Source: JAPLST01 sp964397565
GTDB taxonomy: Bacteria; Auribacterota; UBA3054; JAPLST01
Assembly: GCA_964397565.1 (NCBI GenBank)
Contig: CAYNJC010000019.1
Coordinates: 17,252 to 81,251, forward strand
Length of the DNA: 64,000 nt
Direction: 5' to 3'
Part shown: positions 53,745 to 62,993 of the stretch, one piece after another
How positions within the stretch are numbered: position 1 is the stretch's first letter
Layout: each line of letters begins with the position of its first letter
The notes under the pieces: generated by a model
The model's input: the letters and a program-made list of their open reading frames with translations, nothing else
Database searches by the model: none
What the model was told of the DNA's origin: nothing
Made by a program: the position numbers and the translations under genes

Positions 53745-54800
53745 TTACAGCACAAAGTCCGTTTCCGGCGTCAACGCCAGAATCGTCTCCGCAATCAACG
53801 CCGCGCACTGCTCCACATCGCGCAAGTCGCACATCTCGACCGGCGTGTGCATGTAGCGATTCGGCACGCTGATCAGCGTGCTCGGCACGCCTGCGCGATT
53901 GAGCTGCAGCGCGTTCGCGTCCGTGCCCGTGCCGCCCGGCGCCGCATCGAGCTGCACGTCAATCTTGCGCTTCTTGGCGGTGTGCAGCACCAAGTCGAAC
54001 AATTTCGGATTGAAATTCGCGCCGCGCGCCACCACCGGCCCACCGCCCAATTTGATCTCGCCGATTTTTTTCTTGTCCGCGTCGGGCGACAAGGCGAAGG
54101 TCACATCCACCGCGAAACCCACATCCGGATTCACGCCAAATGCACTCGTCTTCGCACCGCGCAGCCCAACTTCTTCCTGTACCGTCGCCACCGCAAACAC
54201 CGCCGCGCTGAACTCCTTGCCGCGCAACCGCCGCAGCACTTCGCCCACCACAAACGCGCCGATCCGGTCGTCCAGCCCGCGCCCGATAAAAACATTGTCG
54301 TTCAACAGCTCAAAGCCCTCGGTGTAGGTGATCGAGTCGCCGATCGCCACCAGCTTCTTGACTTTCTTGCTGTCGTTCAGGCCGATGTCTATCCACAAAT
54401 CGCCCATCTCCGTCGGCTTCTTGCGGTCTTCCTGCTTTATCAAGTGAATCGGCTTCTTGCCGATCACGCCTTTCAGCGGCCCGTTCGCCGTGTGAATCGT
54501 CACGCGCCGCCCGGGAATGATCGTTTCATCAAACCCGCCAATGCCCTGAAAGGCAATATAGCCCTCGTCATTGATGTAACTCGCTTGAAAGCCAATCTCG
54601 TCAATGTGCCCGGCCAGCATCACGCGCGGGCTGCCCTGCTCATTCAGCACCGCGACGCTGTTGCCGTGCGTGTCGCCGTAGACGCGATCCGCCACGGTCT
54701 TCATTTCCGTGCGCCACACGGCGCGGGCCGCATCTTCATAGCCCGACGGGCTCGGCGCATTCAGCAAGTGTCCCAAATACTCCAGAATCGATTTTTTCAT
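53745..54800 (-). CDS. M42-family metallo-aminopeptidase
   Basis: 351 residues. M42 enzymes are di-zinc or cobalt aminopeptidases that assemble into tetrahedral dodecamers. Metal and catalytic residues are visible: His in LAGHIDEIGF, Asp in GRGLDDRIG, Glu-Glu in VQEEVGLRG, Asp in AVDVTF and His in RYMHTPVEM. The PDZ-like dimerisation domain (about 70-165) is complete. Its ATG overlaps the hit-type gene stop (ATGA). Confidence 0.9.
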   Translation of the reverse strand: MKKSILEYLGHLLNAPSPSGYEDAARAVWRTEMKTVADRVYGDTHGNSVAVLNEQGSPRVMLAGHIDEIGFQASYINDEGYIAFQGIGGFDETIIPGRRVTIHTANGPLKGVIGKKPIHLIKQEDRKKPTEMGDLWIDIGLNDSKKVKKLVAIGDSITYTEGFELLNDNVFIGRGLDDRIGAFVVGEVLRRLRGKEFSAAVFAVATVQEEVGLRGAKTSAFGVNPDVGFAVDVTFALSPDADKKKIGEIKLGGGPVVARGANFNPKLFDLVLHTAKKRKIDVQLDAAPGGTGTDANALQLNRAGVPSTLISVPNRYMHTPVEMCDLRDVEQCAALIAETILALTPETDFVL

Positions 54801-55300
54801 TGGTGCTCCTGTGCAGTCATTAACGTGTCATACAACTCATGCAGCGCCTGCGATATCACGCGCGTATCGGCAGTCGTGCTCATGAAATTCGTGTCGCCCT
54901 GCCAGCGCGGCACAATGTGCGCATGGACATGCTCGGTGATGCCCGCGCCGGCAACCGCGCCCAGGTTGATGCCGATGTTCACGCCCTGCGCATGCATGAC
55001 GCGCTCGAGCCGCTGCTTCCAGCGCACCACGAGATCCATCATTTCGTGCAACACCGCCGGCGCCAGCGCTTCCAACGTCGCACTGTGCTGATACGGTGTC
55101 ACCAGCAGATGCCCGGCGTTGTAGGGATACGTGTTCATCAGCACGAAATTATGCGGCGCGCGTTCCAGCACAAGATTGTCGCGGTCATGCGCGGCGGGGG
55201 CCTGCGCTTTTTCGCAAAACACGCACGCCGCCGTCTTCGGCCCGATAATATAGCCACTACGCCATGGCGCCCACAGCGCATACAACGCATCGTTTGTCAT
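54797..55300 (-). CDS. HIT-family nucleotide hydrolase
   Basis: 167 residues. The histidine triad EHVHAHIVPRW is near residue 127. LWAPWRSGYI at the start and a CVFC pair (zinc-binding in this branch) place it with the AP4A phosphorylase-like/FHIT-like HIT proteins of about this length. It hydrolyses dinucleoside polyphosphates or aminoacyl-adenylates. ATG 55300 starts the family N-terminus. TATAAT at 55307-55312 ends 6 nt earlier, so the mRNA is probably leaderless. First gene of the HIT-M42-DegT-GT-CapD operon. Confidence 0.9.
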   Translation of the reverse strand: MTNDALYALWAPWRSGYIIGPKTAACVFCEKAQAPAAHDRDNLVLERAPHNFVLMNTYPYNAGHLLVTPYQHSATLEALAPAVLHEMMDLVVRWKQRLERVMHAQGVNIGINLGAVAGAGITEHVHAHIVPRWQGDTNFMSTTADTRVISQALHELYDTLMTAQEHQ

Positions 55301-55306
55301 AGCGGT

Positions 55307-55335
55307 ATTATACACAAATCGCCGCCGGCGGGCAA
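55307..55335 (-). promoter_or_regulatory. promoter of the HIT-to-CapD operon
   Basis: Minus strand TTGCCC (55330-55335), a 17-nt spacer, TATAAT (55307-55312). Predicted +1 is the A of the ATG. Confidence 0.65.
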
Positions 55336-55517
55336 CGTGCAACGGGCTGCACCGTTTTGGCGCGCATAATTGGCAACGTTTGGGCGCTATGTGACGTTGC
55401 GCGTCAAATGCGCATTCTGTTGGAGGGGACGCCCTGGCGTCGCTCAGCAGCCACAAACAAACTTCGCTCGAGGCATTACCGGGCGATCCTGCACCAAAGA
55501 CCACCCACAGGCCCGCG

Positions 55518-58055
55518 TTAACAGCCGACACTCCTGCGAGAACGTTGCAGCACACCACAACCGGCACATGCACTCGCTACCAGCACAATCAACCCACAGG
55601 ATGGCTCAGGTATATATTCATATGTACCGATGTCCACGATTTCATTCCAAATCCGCGGGTTGCCCTCCAAATCAAGTGCTTGCCACATCCACGCTGCGTT
55701 GGTTCCTGCATTGATGCACGGCGAGGTTTCCAGCAAACGAAAATCATTGCCAGACGCATTCACAAACAGCGGGTCATTGGTAATGTTGCCGTCGACCAAG
55801 TGTGTGAGGTCGGGGCAGCAACAGGCTGCACACATCAGCGCTATGCCTTGTGTGCAGGTATTGGTTGCGCCATTGCCGTGGATGATTGAATTGCACAACG
55901 CACCTCCAAAGAACAAATAGCAACCGCCACCTATAGGTGCTTGATTGTCAGTGATTGTGGCATTGCTTACGGCACCACCAAAACTGAAGTACAGCCCGCC
56001 CCCATACTGCGCACTGTTGCCGCGGATGAGCAGATTATTACCTGCGCTTCTAGACGTGCAGTATACACCGCCCCCATAGAAGGCGCTGTTCGTGATGATC
56101 GCACAGCGCTGCAACACGCCACCATTCTCGCATGCAACTCCGCCGCCAAACCAACGCGTTGTATTGGCACCAATGACGGAATCGCAAATCTCCCCGCCGC
56201 CGTTGCACATGACCCCACCGGCACGCGTCGCCGCCACATTGCCGATAATTGTGCAATTACTGATGACACCACACGAAGCGAGAAATGCCCCGCCGCCTGC
56301 TGTATCATCATACTGTTCGCCGTAGGCTAATGTATGGCCATTCGACAGTGTGAAGCCCGATACGTGCGCCGGTGTCTTACTGGCAATGTAAAGGCACCTG
56401 ACCGCTCCGCGCGCGGTGCCGCCATTCGTACCACCCTGGCCAACAATACTTGTGTGCGCTGATCCACTAATACTGCGCAGCATTACCGCTTTGCTGATGC
56501 ACACACGATTGGTGAGAGAGGATCCCAGCCATGGTCTCCCGCCCGTGTTGTAAACCCCATTGGAGACCCACACCACGCTGCCTGGCGTGACAACAGCGTC
56601 AACGGCAGCTTGTATTGTACGGGCAGCTGTTGTCCAACTTGTGTGAGGATATGTGGGTGTCACGCTGTTCTGGTCAACAAAAAACTCTTCTCCAACGACA
56701 TAGAAGAGTGTCGTACTAATCACACCGTTGGTATGGTCATCATTATACGCCATCAAGCGCACAAGGTATGTGCAGGGATTCTGCCAAATATGCGTGGCGA
56801 TGTAGGTGTCTGTCGCGTAACAGCCATCGCCGAAATCCCACAGTGTCGTGCGCACTTTACCCGCAATATCTGCTACCAGTCTCACGGGTGCCCCTGCTGC
56901 AACCGTGTGCTCAGACACCCCAATTGCGACGGAAAGCGCGCCACCCAAGTTGTTGGTCCAGACTTCATCACACCCCATTGACGGTGGCATCCGCCATGCT
57001 TCGTGGTCAATATCTGTGCTGGGATTGCTGCCAAGGCCAGCAGCAATGCATGCCGAGTAACTCGCCAAGTGTGTTGCGCTCAACAAGTGTGGTTCATTGG
57101 CTATGTTGCTGTTGTCGGGACCGAGATCAGGACTGCAGCAGCCAGCCACAATGCCCTGCTCCCGATACAGGTTGGTGCCTGCACGCGCACAATTCAGCCA
57201 CACAATACAATTGGAGACAGCGCCATCATACACATAAAGGCCGCCGCCGTTGGTGGCAATGTTATCCGTGATGGTGCACTGTTCGAAACGACCTCCCGCC
57301 GTGCACACCGCACCACCACCGTATTGGGCACGATTGTCGTACACTGCGCACGTCATAATGCGGCGCTCGCTGTTGCACTGAACACCTCCTGCCGAATATG
57401 CGCTATTGCCGGCAATAATCGTGTCGCGCACCACGCCTTTGCCATCGCAGTAGAGCCCACCCCCGTACTGGGCCGTGTTGTTATAAATGCCACAGGCACT
57501 TATGTCACCACCATTGACTGTGCAGACACCACCACCAAACCAGGACGAATGGTTGGCGACAATCACACAGTTGCTGAGAGTACCCCCGGCGTACAGAAAC
57601 GCGCCTCCGCCGGATCGATCGGCATTGTGGTGGTAAACGAGCGAAGTATGCCCATTGGATAATGTAAAACCGCTCACATAGACATCAGGATGCGTTATGG
57701 CTAGACACCTGATGCCCGTCAATGTGCTGGCCTCAGTGTTTGCCTGACCTTCGATAATGGTGCTGGCCGGGCCATTGACGCTCTCGATCGTCAAAGGCAT
57801 TGTCACAAAAACACGATTGCTCAGATGCCCGATGTCACCTCCCAATCCGTTGCGCCCGCCACACCGATACACGCCGTTCGTCACCCGGATAATGTCGTTG
57901 GTCGTGCATGCATCAACGGCGTCTTGAATGTTGGTGGCAGCCATCAGCCAGTTCGTGTACGGGTATTGCGCCAACCCCAACGGCGCTACATAGCGGACCT
58001 CGCCCAGCAGCCTGAATGCTGCAAGCATGCATATGGTGATGAGCTTGGACCGCAT
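55518..58055 (-). CDS. two-module Cys-rich beta-helix/PKD protein with PEP-CTERM-like tail
   Basis: 845 residues. A short signal (1-20) precedes module 1 (about 21-395, NIQDAVDACTTNDII ... SVNGPASTIIEGQ), one PKD-like domain (LWDFGDGCYAT, about 400-480), then module 2 (about 480-810) and the tail IPEP-hydrophobic-QRSRRSVGC. Rungs carry GGG(A/V/L)-C/Y repeats, with far more Cys than in the 1454-residue relative, suggesting disulfides or metal sites. GC content and codon choice look lower than in neighbouring housekeeping genes. ATG 58055 follows AAGGAA. Confidence 0.83.
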   Translation of the reverse strand: MRSKLITICMLAAFRLLGEVRYVAPLGLAQYPYTNWLMAATNIQDAVDACTTNDIIRVTNGVYRCGGRNGLGGDIGHLSNRVFVTMPLTIESVNGPASTIIEGQANTEASTLTGIRCLAITHPDVYVSGFTLSNGHTSLVYHHNADRSGGGAFLYAGGTLSNCVIVANHSSWFGGGVCTVNGGDISACGIYNNTAQYGGGLYCDGKGVVRDTIIAGNSAYSAGGVQCNSERRIMTCAVYDNRAQYGGGAVCTAGGRFEQCTITDNIATNGGGLYVYDGAVSNCIVWLNCARAGTNLYREQGIVAGCCSPDLGPDNSNIANEPHLLSATHLASYSACIAAGLGSNPSTDIDHEAWRMPPSMGCDEVWTNNLGGALSVAIGVSEHTVAAGAPVRLVADIAGKVRTTLWDFGDGCYATDTYIATHIWQNPCTYLVRLMAYNDDHTNGVISTTLFYVVGEEFFVDQNSVTPTYPHTSWTTAARTIQAAVDAVVTPGSVVWVSNGVYNTGGRPWLGSSLTNRVCISKAVMLRSISGSAHTSIVGQGGTNGGTARGAVRCLYIASKTPAHVSGFTLSNGHTLAYGEQYDDTAGGGAFLASCGVISNCTIIGNVAATRAGGVMCNGGGEICDSVIGANTTRWFGGGVACENGGVLQRCAIITNSAFYGGGVYCTSRSAGNNLLIRGNSAQYGGGLYFSFGGAVSNATITDNQAPIGGGCYLFFGGALCNSIIHGNGATNTCTQGIALMCAACCCPDLTHLVDGNITNDPLFVNASGNDFRLLETSPCINAGTNAAWMWQALDLEGNPRIWNEIVDIGTYEYIPEPSCGLIVLVASACAGCGVLQRSRRSVGC

Positions 58056-58306
58056 ACTATACGTTCCTTACTGTTATCAATTAGCCTAACGTCGCCATGT
58101 TGCATAGTCACGTGGCGCCGTGTACCATGCTATGAAAGAATAGCATTGCGCCGCCGGTCTTGTCAAACGACCTTGTGTCGTTTGCAGACGATCTCGTCCG
58201 CAGGCGGGATCGATGGCGCCTGCAGCCGTCTCCCTTACTCTTGTACTCTTTGTGCATTGCCGTCTACAGCATGGAATGTCGCGCGAAAAGTGCCAGACGC
58301 AGCGAC

Positions 58307-58418
58307 AGACGATGAACAAAGAGTCAAGGAGCAGACACCAATTCTTGTCGAGTACAAACGACAAAAAATGTCGATTGTGCCTGCTGCTGCCTCCTGTACT
58401 CCTTTACTCCTTGTTAGT
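58307..58418. repeat. ~110-bp copy of the CGACA-n5-TGTCG repeat
   Basis: It aligns over its length with 62822-62936: GTCAAGGA.CAG, CCAAT.CT.GTCG, TACAAACGACAAAAAATGTC, GATTGTGCCTG, TTTACTCCTTGTTA. Unlike the 1.2 and 6.9 kb copies it has no TACACT box. Confidence 0.75.
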
Positions 58419-58553
58419 TGCTGCCTGCCCCATATCTGGCGGTGGCAACACTACAGCAAAGGCAACACCAATAAACACGGCGAACTCAAGCACACACACG
58501 GGTTGGGCGGGTGGGTGTGCTGAGACCCCCACGACCTCGCGTCGTGGGTGAAT

Positions 58554-58596
58554 GAGATTGAGTAAAAAGGCGCGCCGGCGCCTTTTTCTCAATCTC
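58554..58596. terminator. long bidirectional terminator-like hairpin
   Basis: GAGATTGAG-t-AAAAAGGCGC is followed by a 4-nt loop and the exact complement GCGCCTTTTT-CTCAATCTC. This is a 19-bp stem with one bulge and A/T runs at the right places for termination in either direction. It separates the divergent beta-helix and TPR-like genes. Confidence 0.65.
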
Positions 58597-58784
58597 TGCT
58601 TCCACCAGTCCCGCCGGCGGCGGGATCGGTGGGGAGCAACAGCACAAACAAACCGCCGGATCTGGGTCTCGGCTGCTTTCACTTTTCATTAGGATATGCT
58701 ATAGTAATCCCCACCGTGGCCGGTTGCACCCACCCAGCCGGCATGTTGAGGAAACGTACTACGGTTGTCTATCTGTTGCGGCGA

Positions 58785-58814
58785 TTGACCGGAATGTTTA
58801 TTGCGGTGTACAAT
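58785..58814 (+). promoter_or_regulatory. promoter of the TPR-like gene
   Basis: TTGACC (58785-58790), an 18-nt spacer, TACAAT (58809-58814). It is followed by GGGAG at 58854-58858 and GTG at 58866. Confidence 0.55.
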
Positions 58815-58865
58815 GAGTTAGGGCTACCGTGGCACAGCAAGTCACGCGCACGCGGGAGCGCGGGC

Positions 58866-61625
58866 GTGACCGCATCCTCCATCATCCGTTCCGCCCTGCT
58901 GCTCTTGCTCCTGGTTTTGCTGTGCAGCACCGCCCTTGCTGTCTCTCCACCGAATACTGAATACCGAATACCGAATACTGCAGCCGCCGCCCCAGCCGTG
59001 CTGCAGTCCCCCTTTCCTAAAGGGGGCGGTTTGGTGCCGCGCCAAACGGGGGATTTTGCTGCCACCGCCGCACTGGCTACCGCCGATTCTGCACCGAATA
59101 CTGGATACCGAATACCGGATACAGCCCCGCCCATCCTCCCTCAGCCCGTCCCCGCCTCGTCCATCCACAGCATCCTCGATCTCGCGCACGCGTCCGCCTG
59201 CCGCGACGCCGCCAAAGCCATCGAGGAAGACAACATCGCCGGCGCGCTGGCGATGCTGGACGCGTTGGTTTCCGGTCCATTCCACTGGCGCGGCGCAGTG
59301 ACCAACGGCTTTCAGCAGGGCTTTTTCGTCAACGCCCTGCGCGGCTACTGTCTTGAAAGAATGGGCGATATTGTCAAAGCCTATCGCAGCTATCAGAACA
59401 GTCGCGCCTGCTTTGACGACGAAGCCGTCGCCGTGCAATGCCCCGAGCCGCGCCTCGAAGTGTTTCTCGGCCTCGGCCGCACGTGTGAACGATTTGGGCG
59501 GCTCAGCGATGCCGAGCAGTATCTCTTGTGTTGCCTTTCTGCCGCGCCTACCAATAGCACGCTGAATACACAGGCCCGGCTTTCCATCGCAAGGCTCTTG
59601 TGTTTTCACGGCAGACCGCGAAAGGCACTTGGTCACTTCACCATGCTTGAGATGGAGCGAGTGCCCTTTGATCGCGATACATGGCACTGCTATGCCAAGT
59701 CTGCATTTGACTGCGGTGAGCAAGTTGAAGGAGTACGCATCCTGCTATCGGCACTATGTGCCGTTGGCGCGGACGCGAGAAGATGTGAAGAAGATCCTCT
59801 ACTGTCTGATGTGCGCAAATACTGGCTCTATTTTGATGACGATGATGTGTTGGACTTCGACGCATTCATGGCCGATGAGATCCACATGCAGTACAGCAAG
59901 GGGAGTGAACGTCTGCTCACATATCTTATCAACACCAGAAACCTGCTGGCCTACGTCCGTTCTGACATCTTCGCGGGCAATGATGACAGTCTCCTTTTGC
60001 TCTCAAACTCCACAGCATCTGCGAGTGCCGGCTCGCGCGCAATTCTGAAGGAGAGACTCGGTCCACGGCAGACCTCCCTTGCGACACGCCAAGAGCAAGC
60101 TGCGCCGAGTAGTTATGGAGATCCACAGCAACACAATCTTATTGAAGACCGGGTCAATCAGCTATTGGTCCGGCACAATGATCCCGCGGCGGCACTTGAG
60201 GGATGGATGCGGCTACGTGACGATTTCGGTGATGAAGCACTGAGCAAAGTGCCCATCAATGGGGCAAACGCCGCCTTCCACTGCCTTGCTGCACTGGCAC
60301 AGCGGCACTTGGAACGAGCAACAATTGCCACATCGCCGCCGCCTGACGTGCTTGCCACGGCACCATTAGAGATGAGAGCTGCCAACATGTACCGTCAAAT
60401 CGTCAGGTGCGACACGAATTCCGCATCAATGGCATTGCTGTACCTGAAGCAAGCCCTCGCGATGACCTCAGATCTCCATGATCTGGACGCTCTAGCCAGA
60501 GTGCATTTGCTCATGTCCAAAGCCCACGCATTACTTGAACCTGGTGATTTGAGTGGTAAGCTTGATCAACTCGCCAAGGCGCAGGCGCTTGCGCATGACA
60601 ATCGAGACTTAATGCTGGAAATCTCCAACGAGCGGGATCAACTTCGCCCACTTGATTTGGGAGAACTAACAGATGTGGTTGCCCAGAACGGCGACAATGT
60701 CCCTCGACGACTGCGCGAGCGGCTGGCACTCATGCTTTATGGGGCTGATCGCAATGAAGAGGCATTTGATGCGGCATTGTCCGCCATTGTGTGCAGTCCC
60801 TTGGTCTTTGTCCAAGATGGCGCATTGGAGTTGCTGCGCTCACAACAGGACTATCTCACACTAGCCCAACTGCGCCAATTGGGCGCAGTGCTGCGGTCGT
60901 CGGAAATGCGCATTGCGCCTCTGCTTGTGAATGCACCGCTCTACTGCATGCTTCGCCAAATACGTCGCCATCCTTGGCTGAAACTACAAACCATGTTGGC
61001 AACAATGCAAGAGGCCCACACCTATACCCAAGATGACCTAGTGCTCTTACGGCGATATGCACTGCCGGGAGAAGCGATGGTGCCGATCGAGCGCGCGGCG
61101 CGCCTCTATATGCTCGCAACCGTGTATGGTGGGGATTCCGGCGTGCCCTTGGACTGGGATGTATGGCTGCAGTGGATCTACGCATGCCAACGCAAACCAA
61201 CGCATATTATCAGCATGCTCACGCGCGCTCCCACCAACAATGTGGCGCGCAGTGTTCAGGAAGCACTGTCATTTTACTACACCTACCAATCGCGGGTAGA
61301 CCCTTCACAATGGGGTGTGATCACCCAAGGGCTGTGTGCTTTGTCGTGCATACTGAGCGGGCGTGATTGCCTGCAACTATCCGAGTACGAGCTGGCGCAT
61401 GCCAGAACAGGCACCGCGTTTGCCGTTGCACTGTCACACCTGCGTGGAATGGCACCCGACATTGGGCTGGCCGACTTACTTCTTCGGCACTGGGCTGATG
61501 TCGATAAGAATCTGGGAAATTTGGTACTTATGGTGCTGGATGATAACGCGCGTCGCTGCGCCGACGCTCGTTGGGCCGGCAAGGCAGAGGAATTCAAACA
61601 GAAGACAAAGGAGACAGCCCGATGA
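58866..61625 (+). CDS. large exported TPR-like helical protein
   Basis: 919 residues from GTG 58866. This start is chosen because GGGAG lies 7 nt upstream and it places a signal peptide (SIIRSALLLLLLVLLCSTALA, shortened: RSALLLLLLVLL) at the N-terminus; ATGs at 58743 and 58794 are alternatives. Residues ~35-90 are a low-complexity segment encoded by minisatellite DNA. The rest is alpha-helical with TPR/SEL-like pairs (RLEVFLGLGRTCERFGRLSDAEQYL trimmed, ARLSIARLLCFHGRPRKAL), forming an extended solenoid. No catalytic motif. Coupled by ATGA to a lipoprotein gene. Function unknown; a periplasmic scaffold is plausible. Confidence 0.7.
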   Translation: MTASSIIRSALLLLLLVLLCSTALAVSPPNTEYRIPNTAAAAPAVLQSPFPKGGGLVPRQTGDFAATAALATADSAPNTGYRIPDTAPPILPQPVPASSIHSILDLAHASACRDAAKAIEEDNIAGALAMLDALVSGPFHWRGAVTNGFQQGFFVNALRGYCLERMGDIVKAYRSYQNSRACFDDEAVAVQCPEPRLEVFLGLGRTCERFGRLSDAEQYLLCCLSAAPTNSTLNTQARLSIARLLCFHGRPRKALGHFTMLEMERVPFDRDTWHCYAKSAFDCGEQVEGVRILLSALCAVGADARRCEEDPLLSDVRKYWLYFDDDDVLDFDAFMADEIHMQYSKGSERLLTYLINTRNLLAYVRSDIFAGNDDSLLLLSNSTASASAGSRAILKERLGPRQTSLATRQEQAAPSSYGDPQQHNLIEDRVNQLLVRHNDPAAALEGWMRLRDDFGDEALSKVPINGANAAFHCLAALAQRHLERATIATSPPPDVLATAPLEMRAANMYRQIVRCDTNSASMALLYLKQALAMTSDLHDLDALARVHLLMSKAHALLEPGDLSGKLDQLAKAQALAHDNRDLMLEISNERDQLRPLDLGELTDVVAQNGDNVPRRLRERLALMLYGADRNEEAFDAALSAIVCSPLVFVQDGALELLRSQQDYLTLAQLRQLGAVLRSSEMRIAPLLVNAPLYCMLRQIRRHPWLKLQTMLATMQEAHTYTQDDLVLLRRYALPGEAMVPIERAARLYMLATVYGGDSGVPLDWDVWLQWIYACQRKPTHIISMLTRAPTNNVARSVQEALSFYYTYQSRVDPSQWGVITQGLCALSCILSGRDCLQLSEYELAHARTGTAFAVALSHLRGMAPDIGLADLLLRHWADVDKNLGNLVLMVLDDNARRCADARWAGKAEEFKQKTKETAR
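58951..59121. repeat. minisatellite inserted in coding DNA
   Basis: CGAATACTGAATACCGAATA-type 8-bp units at 58951-58980 and again at 59094-59121 flank a CCCCCTTTCC/AAAGGGGG hairpin segment (about 59007-59027). They are translated as NTEYRIPNT and NTGYRIPDT, sequence with no protein logic. Confidence 0.7.
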
Positions 61626-62449
61626 GAATGGTGAGCATTCTGTGCATGACAGCCATGTTTGTCGCATGCAGCAGGAATCCCAACGTGCCACACGGGGCAG
61701 ACACCAATTCCACGCACGCCCGGCTTGTGTTGCCTTACACAACTACAGTGGCAAGCTTGCCCGGGCGAGAGCCCGGAATTCAATCCAACAATGATGACTC
61801 GCCGAACATTGAAGCGGTTGCACAGCAAGCGGGGGCCTTCAGAACAAAGGTGTTAGGTGATTTCGAGCAAGCGGAATCCGCCGTGCCAAGTACGAATGCA
61901 GTGCCGGATGCCGCACATAAGGCGCGGCCCACACCAGAAGAAATGAAGACGCGCATCGCGTTGATGAGCAACCTAAGAGCGGTGGGCGAGTGCTGCGCAT
62001 ATGCTTTCTACCAGGCTTTCATGAACACAAATCGCGATGAGATTGTTGGTCTGTTGCAGTTCTTGCTTCAACGTCGTCTGGACACACGGCAGTCAAATGC
62101 CGTTCACTCCAGTGTTGCATCTCAGTACGTCTACATGAGACAATATGACAAGGCGCTTGCATATACTGACTCGATCATCGGCCAGAATCCTCCTGTAGAT
62201 ATGCCCTTGTTGGTCAACTTCACTATAGCAAAGAACCATGCCTATCGAGGCCAGCTTTACGATCTCATAAAACACCGCGGCGACTATAGCGCCGCGCAGT
62301 ACGATGAGCTGGGACGCCAGCTACGGCAGAATATGGACGCCAATGCAAGCCTTTGGTTCTCCATACCGCGGTCACACAGGCCACGCGAGAAAGCCATCTA
62401 TGAGGATCAATATGTCCGCGATTGGAAGGAGTTTGAGGACGCCAAGTGA
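61622..62449 (+). CDS. lipoprotein partner of the TPR-like protein
   Basis: 275 residues with a lipoprotein signal ending MFVA-C (Cys13) and a low-complexity stretch to about residue 90. The helical C-terminal half has VASQYVYMRQYDKALAYTDS, which looks like one TPR unit. The start overlaps the stop of the preceding gene (ATGA), so the two proteins are made together and may form an envelope complex. No family is recognised. It ends DWKEFEDAK. Confidence 0.65.
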   Translation: MRMVSILCMTAMFVACSRNPNVPHGADTNSTHARLVLPYTTTVASLPGREPGIQSNNDDSPNIEAVAQQAGAFRTKVLGDFEQAESAVPSTNAVPDAAHKARPTPEEMKTRIALMSNLRAVGECCAYAFYQAFMNTNRDEIVGLLQFLLQRRLDTRQSNAVHSSVASQYVYMRQYDKALAYTDSIIGQNPPVDMPLLVNFTIAKNHAYRGQLYDLIKHRGDYSAAQYDELGRQLRQNMDANASLWFSIPRSHRPREKAIYEDQYVRDWKEFEDAK

Positions 62450-62956
62450 AAGCCCAAGATTCAACCAGGGTGCCTATGCGGGAATCTCCAAAGGAACCTG
62501 CCAGACAGATGGATGCTCACTCTTGCTACATTGGGAGGTGCCAACTATGCATCTGTAATTTGCTTTGCGTTTGCGGCTTTGTGTGATCATGTACGTAAAA
62601 TGCGCATAATTCAGTTATCTCCAAAGGATAACAATTATTATCTCATGGTGATTATGGACATGACCGTGCCGCCAAATGTGTTGCAGAACGCGTGCTGCGA
62701 TGCGATCCTGGACGACTGCAGCGGGTCGTTTGACGCAGCCTGGCGCACGGTAGTCTGGAATGATGAGCCGCAAGAATCCCTTGTGCCCGCGCCGCAGGGA
62801 GGGCCGCGCGCAGCAGCAGAACATTGTGAGCAAAGACTGAAGGGTCAAGGAACAGCCTCCAATGCTGGTCGCCTACAAACGACAAAAAATGTCGATTGTG
62901 CCTGGCTCTGCCCCCTTCACTCATTTACTCCTTGTTAATGATTGGCTGCTGTGCGG
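62450..62956. other. intergenic, holds a repeat, no supported gene
   Basis: A forward frame (62513-62938) is open, but it lacks a ribosome site and family features and runs through the repeat at 62822-62936. I see no RNA gene. Confidence 0.5.
62822..62936. repeat. CGACA-n5-TGTCG repeat upstream of cysD
   Basis: Same ~110-bp unit as 58307-58418, in the same orientation. It ends about 20 nt before the cysD promoter. Confidence 0.75.
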
Positions 62957-62986
62957 TTGGCATTTTTCCGCCAAAAACGCTACACT
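62957..62986 (+). promoter_or_regulatory. cysD promoter
   Basis: TTGGCA (62957-62962), an 18-nt spacer, TACACT (62981-62986). The ATG at 62994 is 8 nt past the -10, so the mRNA is probably leaderless. Confidence 0.65.
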
Positions 62987-62993
62987 ATCGCCT

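Larger units (their letters stand above)
58056..58865. other. intergenic region rich in palindromes, no gene
   Basis: From left to right it holds the hairpin ATGCTAT/ATAGCAT (58127-58146), AAACGAC-CTTGT-GTCGTTT (about 58164-58182), the CGACA-n5-TGTCG repeat (58351-58415), the terminator-like palindrome at 58554-58596, a TCCCGCC/GGCGGGA unit (about 58608-58625), and finally the promoter and ribosome site of the next gene. No frame here has family features. Confidence 0.6.

Noticed and set aside
49176..53872. Forward frames of 635 and 717 codons opposite capD, the glycosyltransferase and the aminotransferase
   Set aside because: Their composition (Arg, Gln, His) is typical of antisense frames and they cross several well-supported genes.
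62513..62938. Forward frame of 141 codons before cysD
   Set aside because: No ribosome site, no recognisable domain, and its end is made of the dispersed CGACA repeat also found at 58307.
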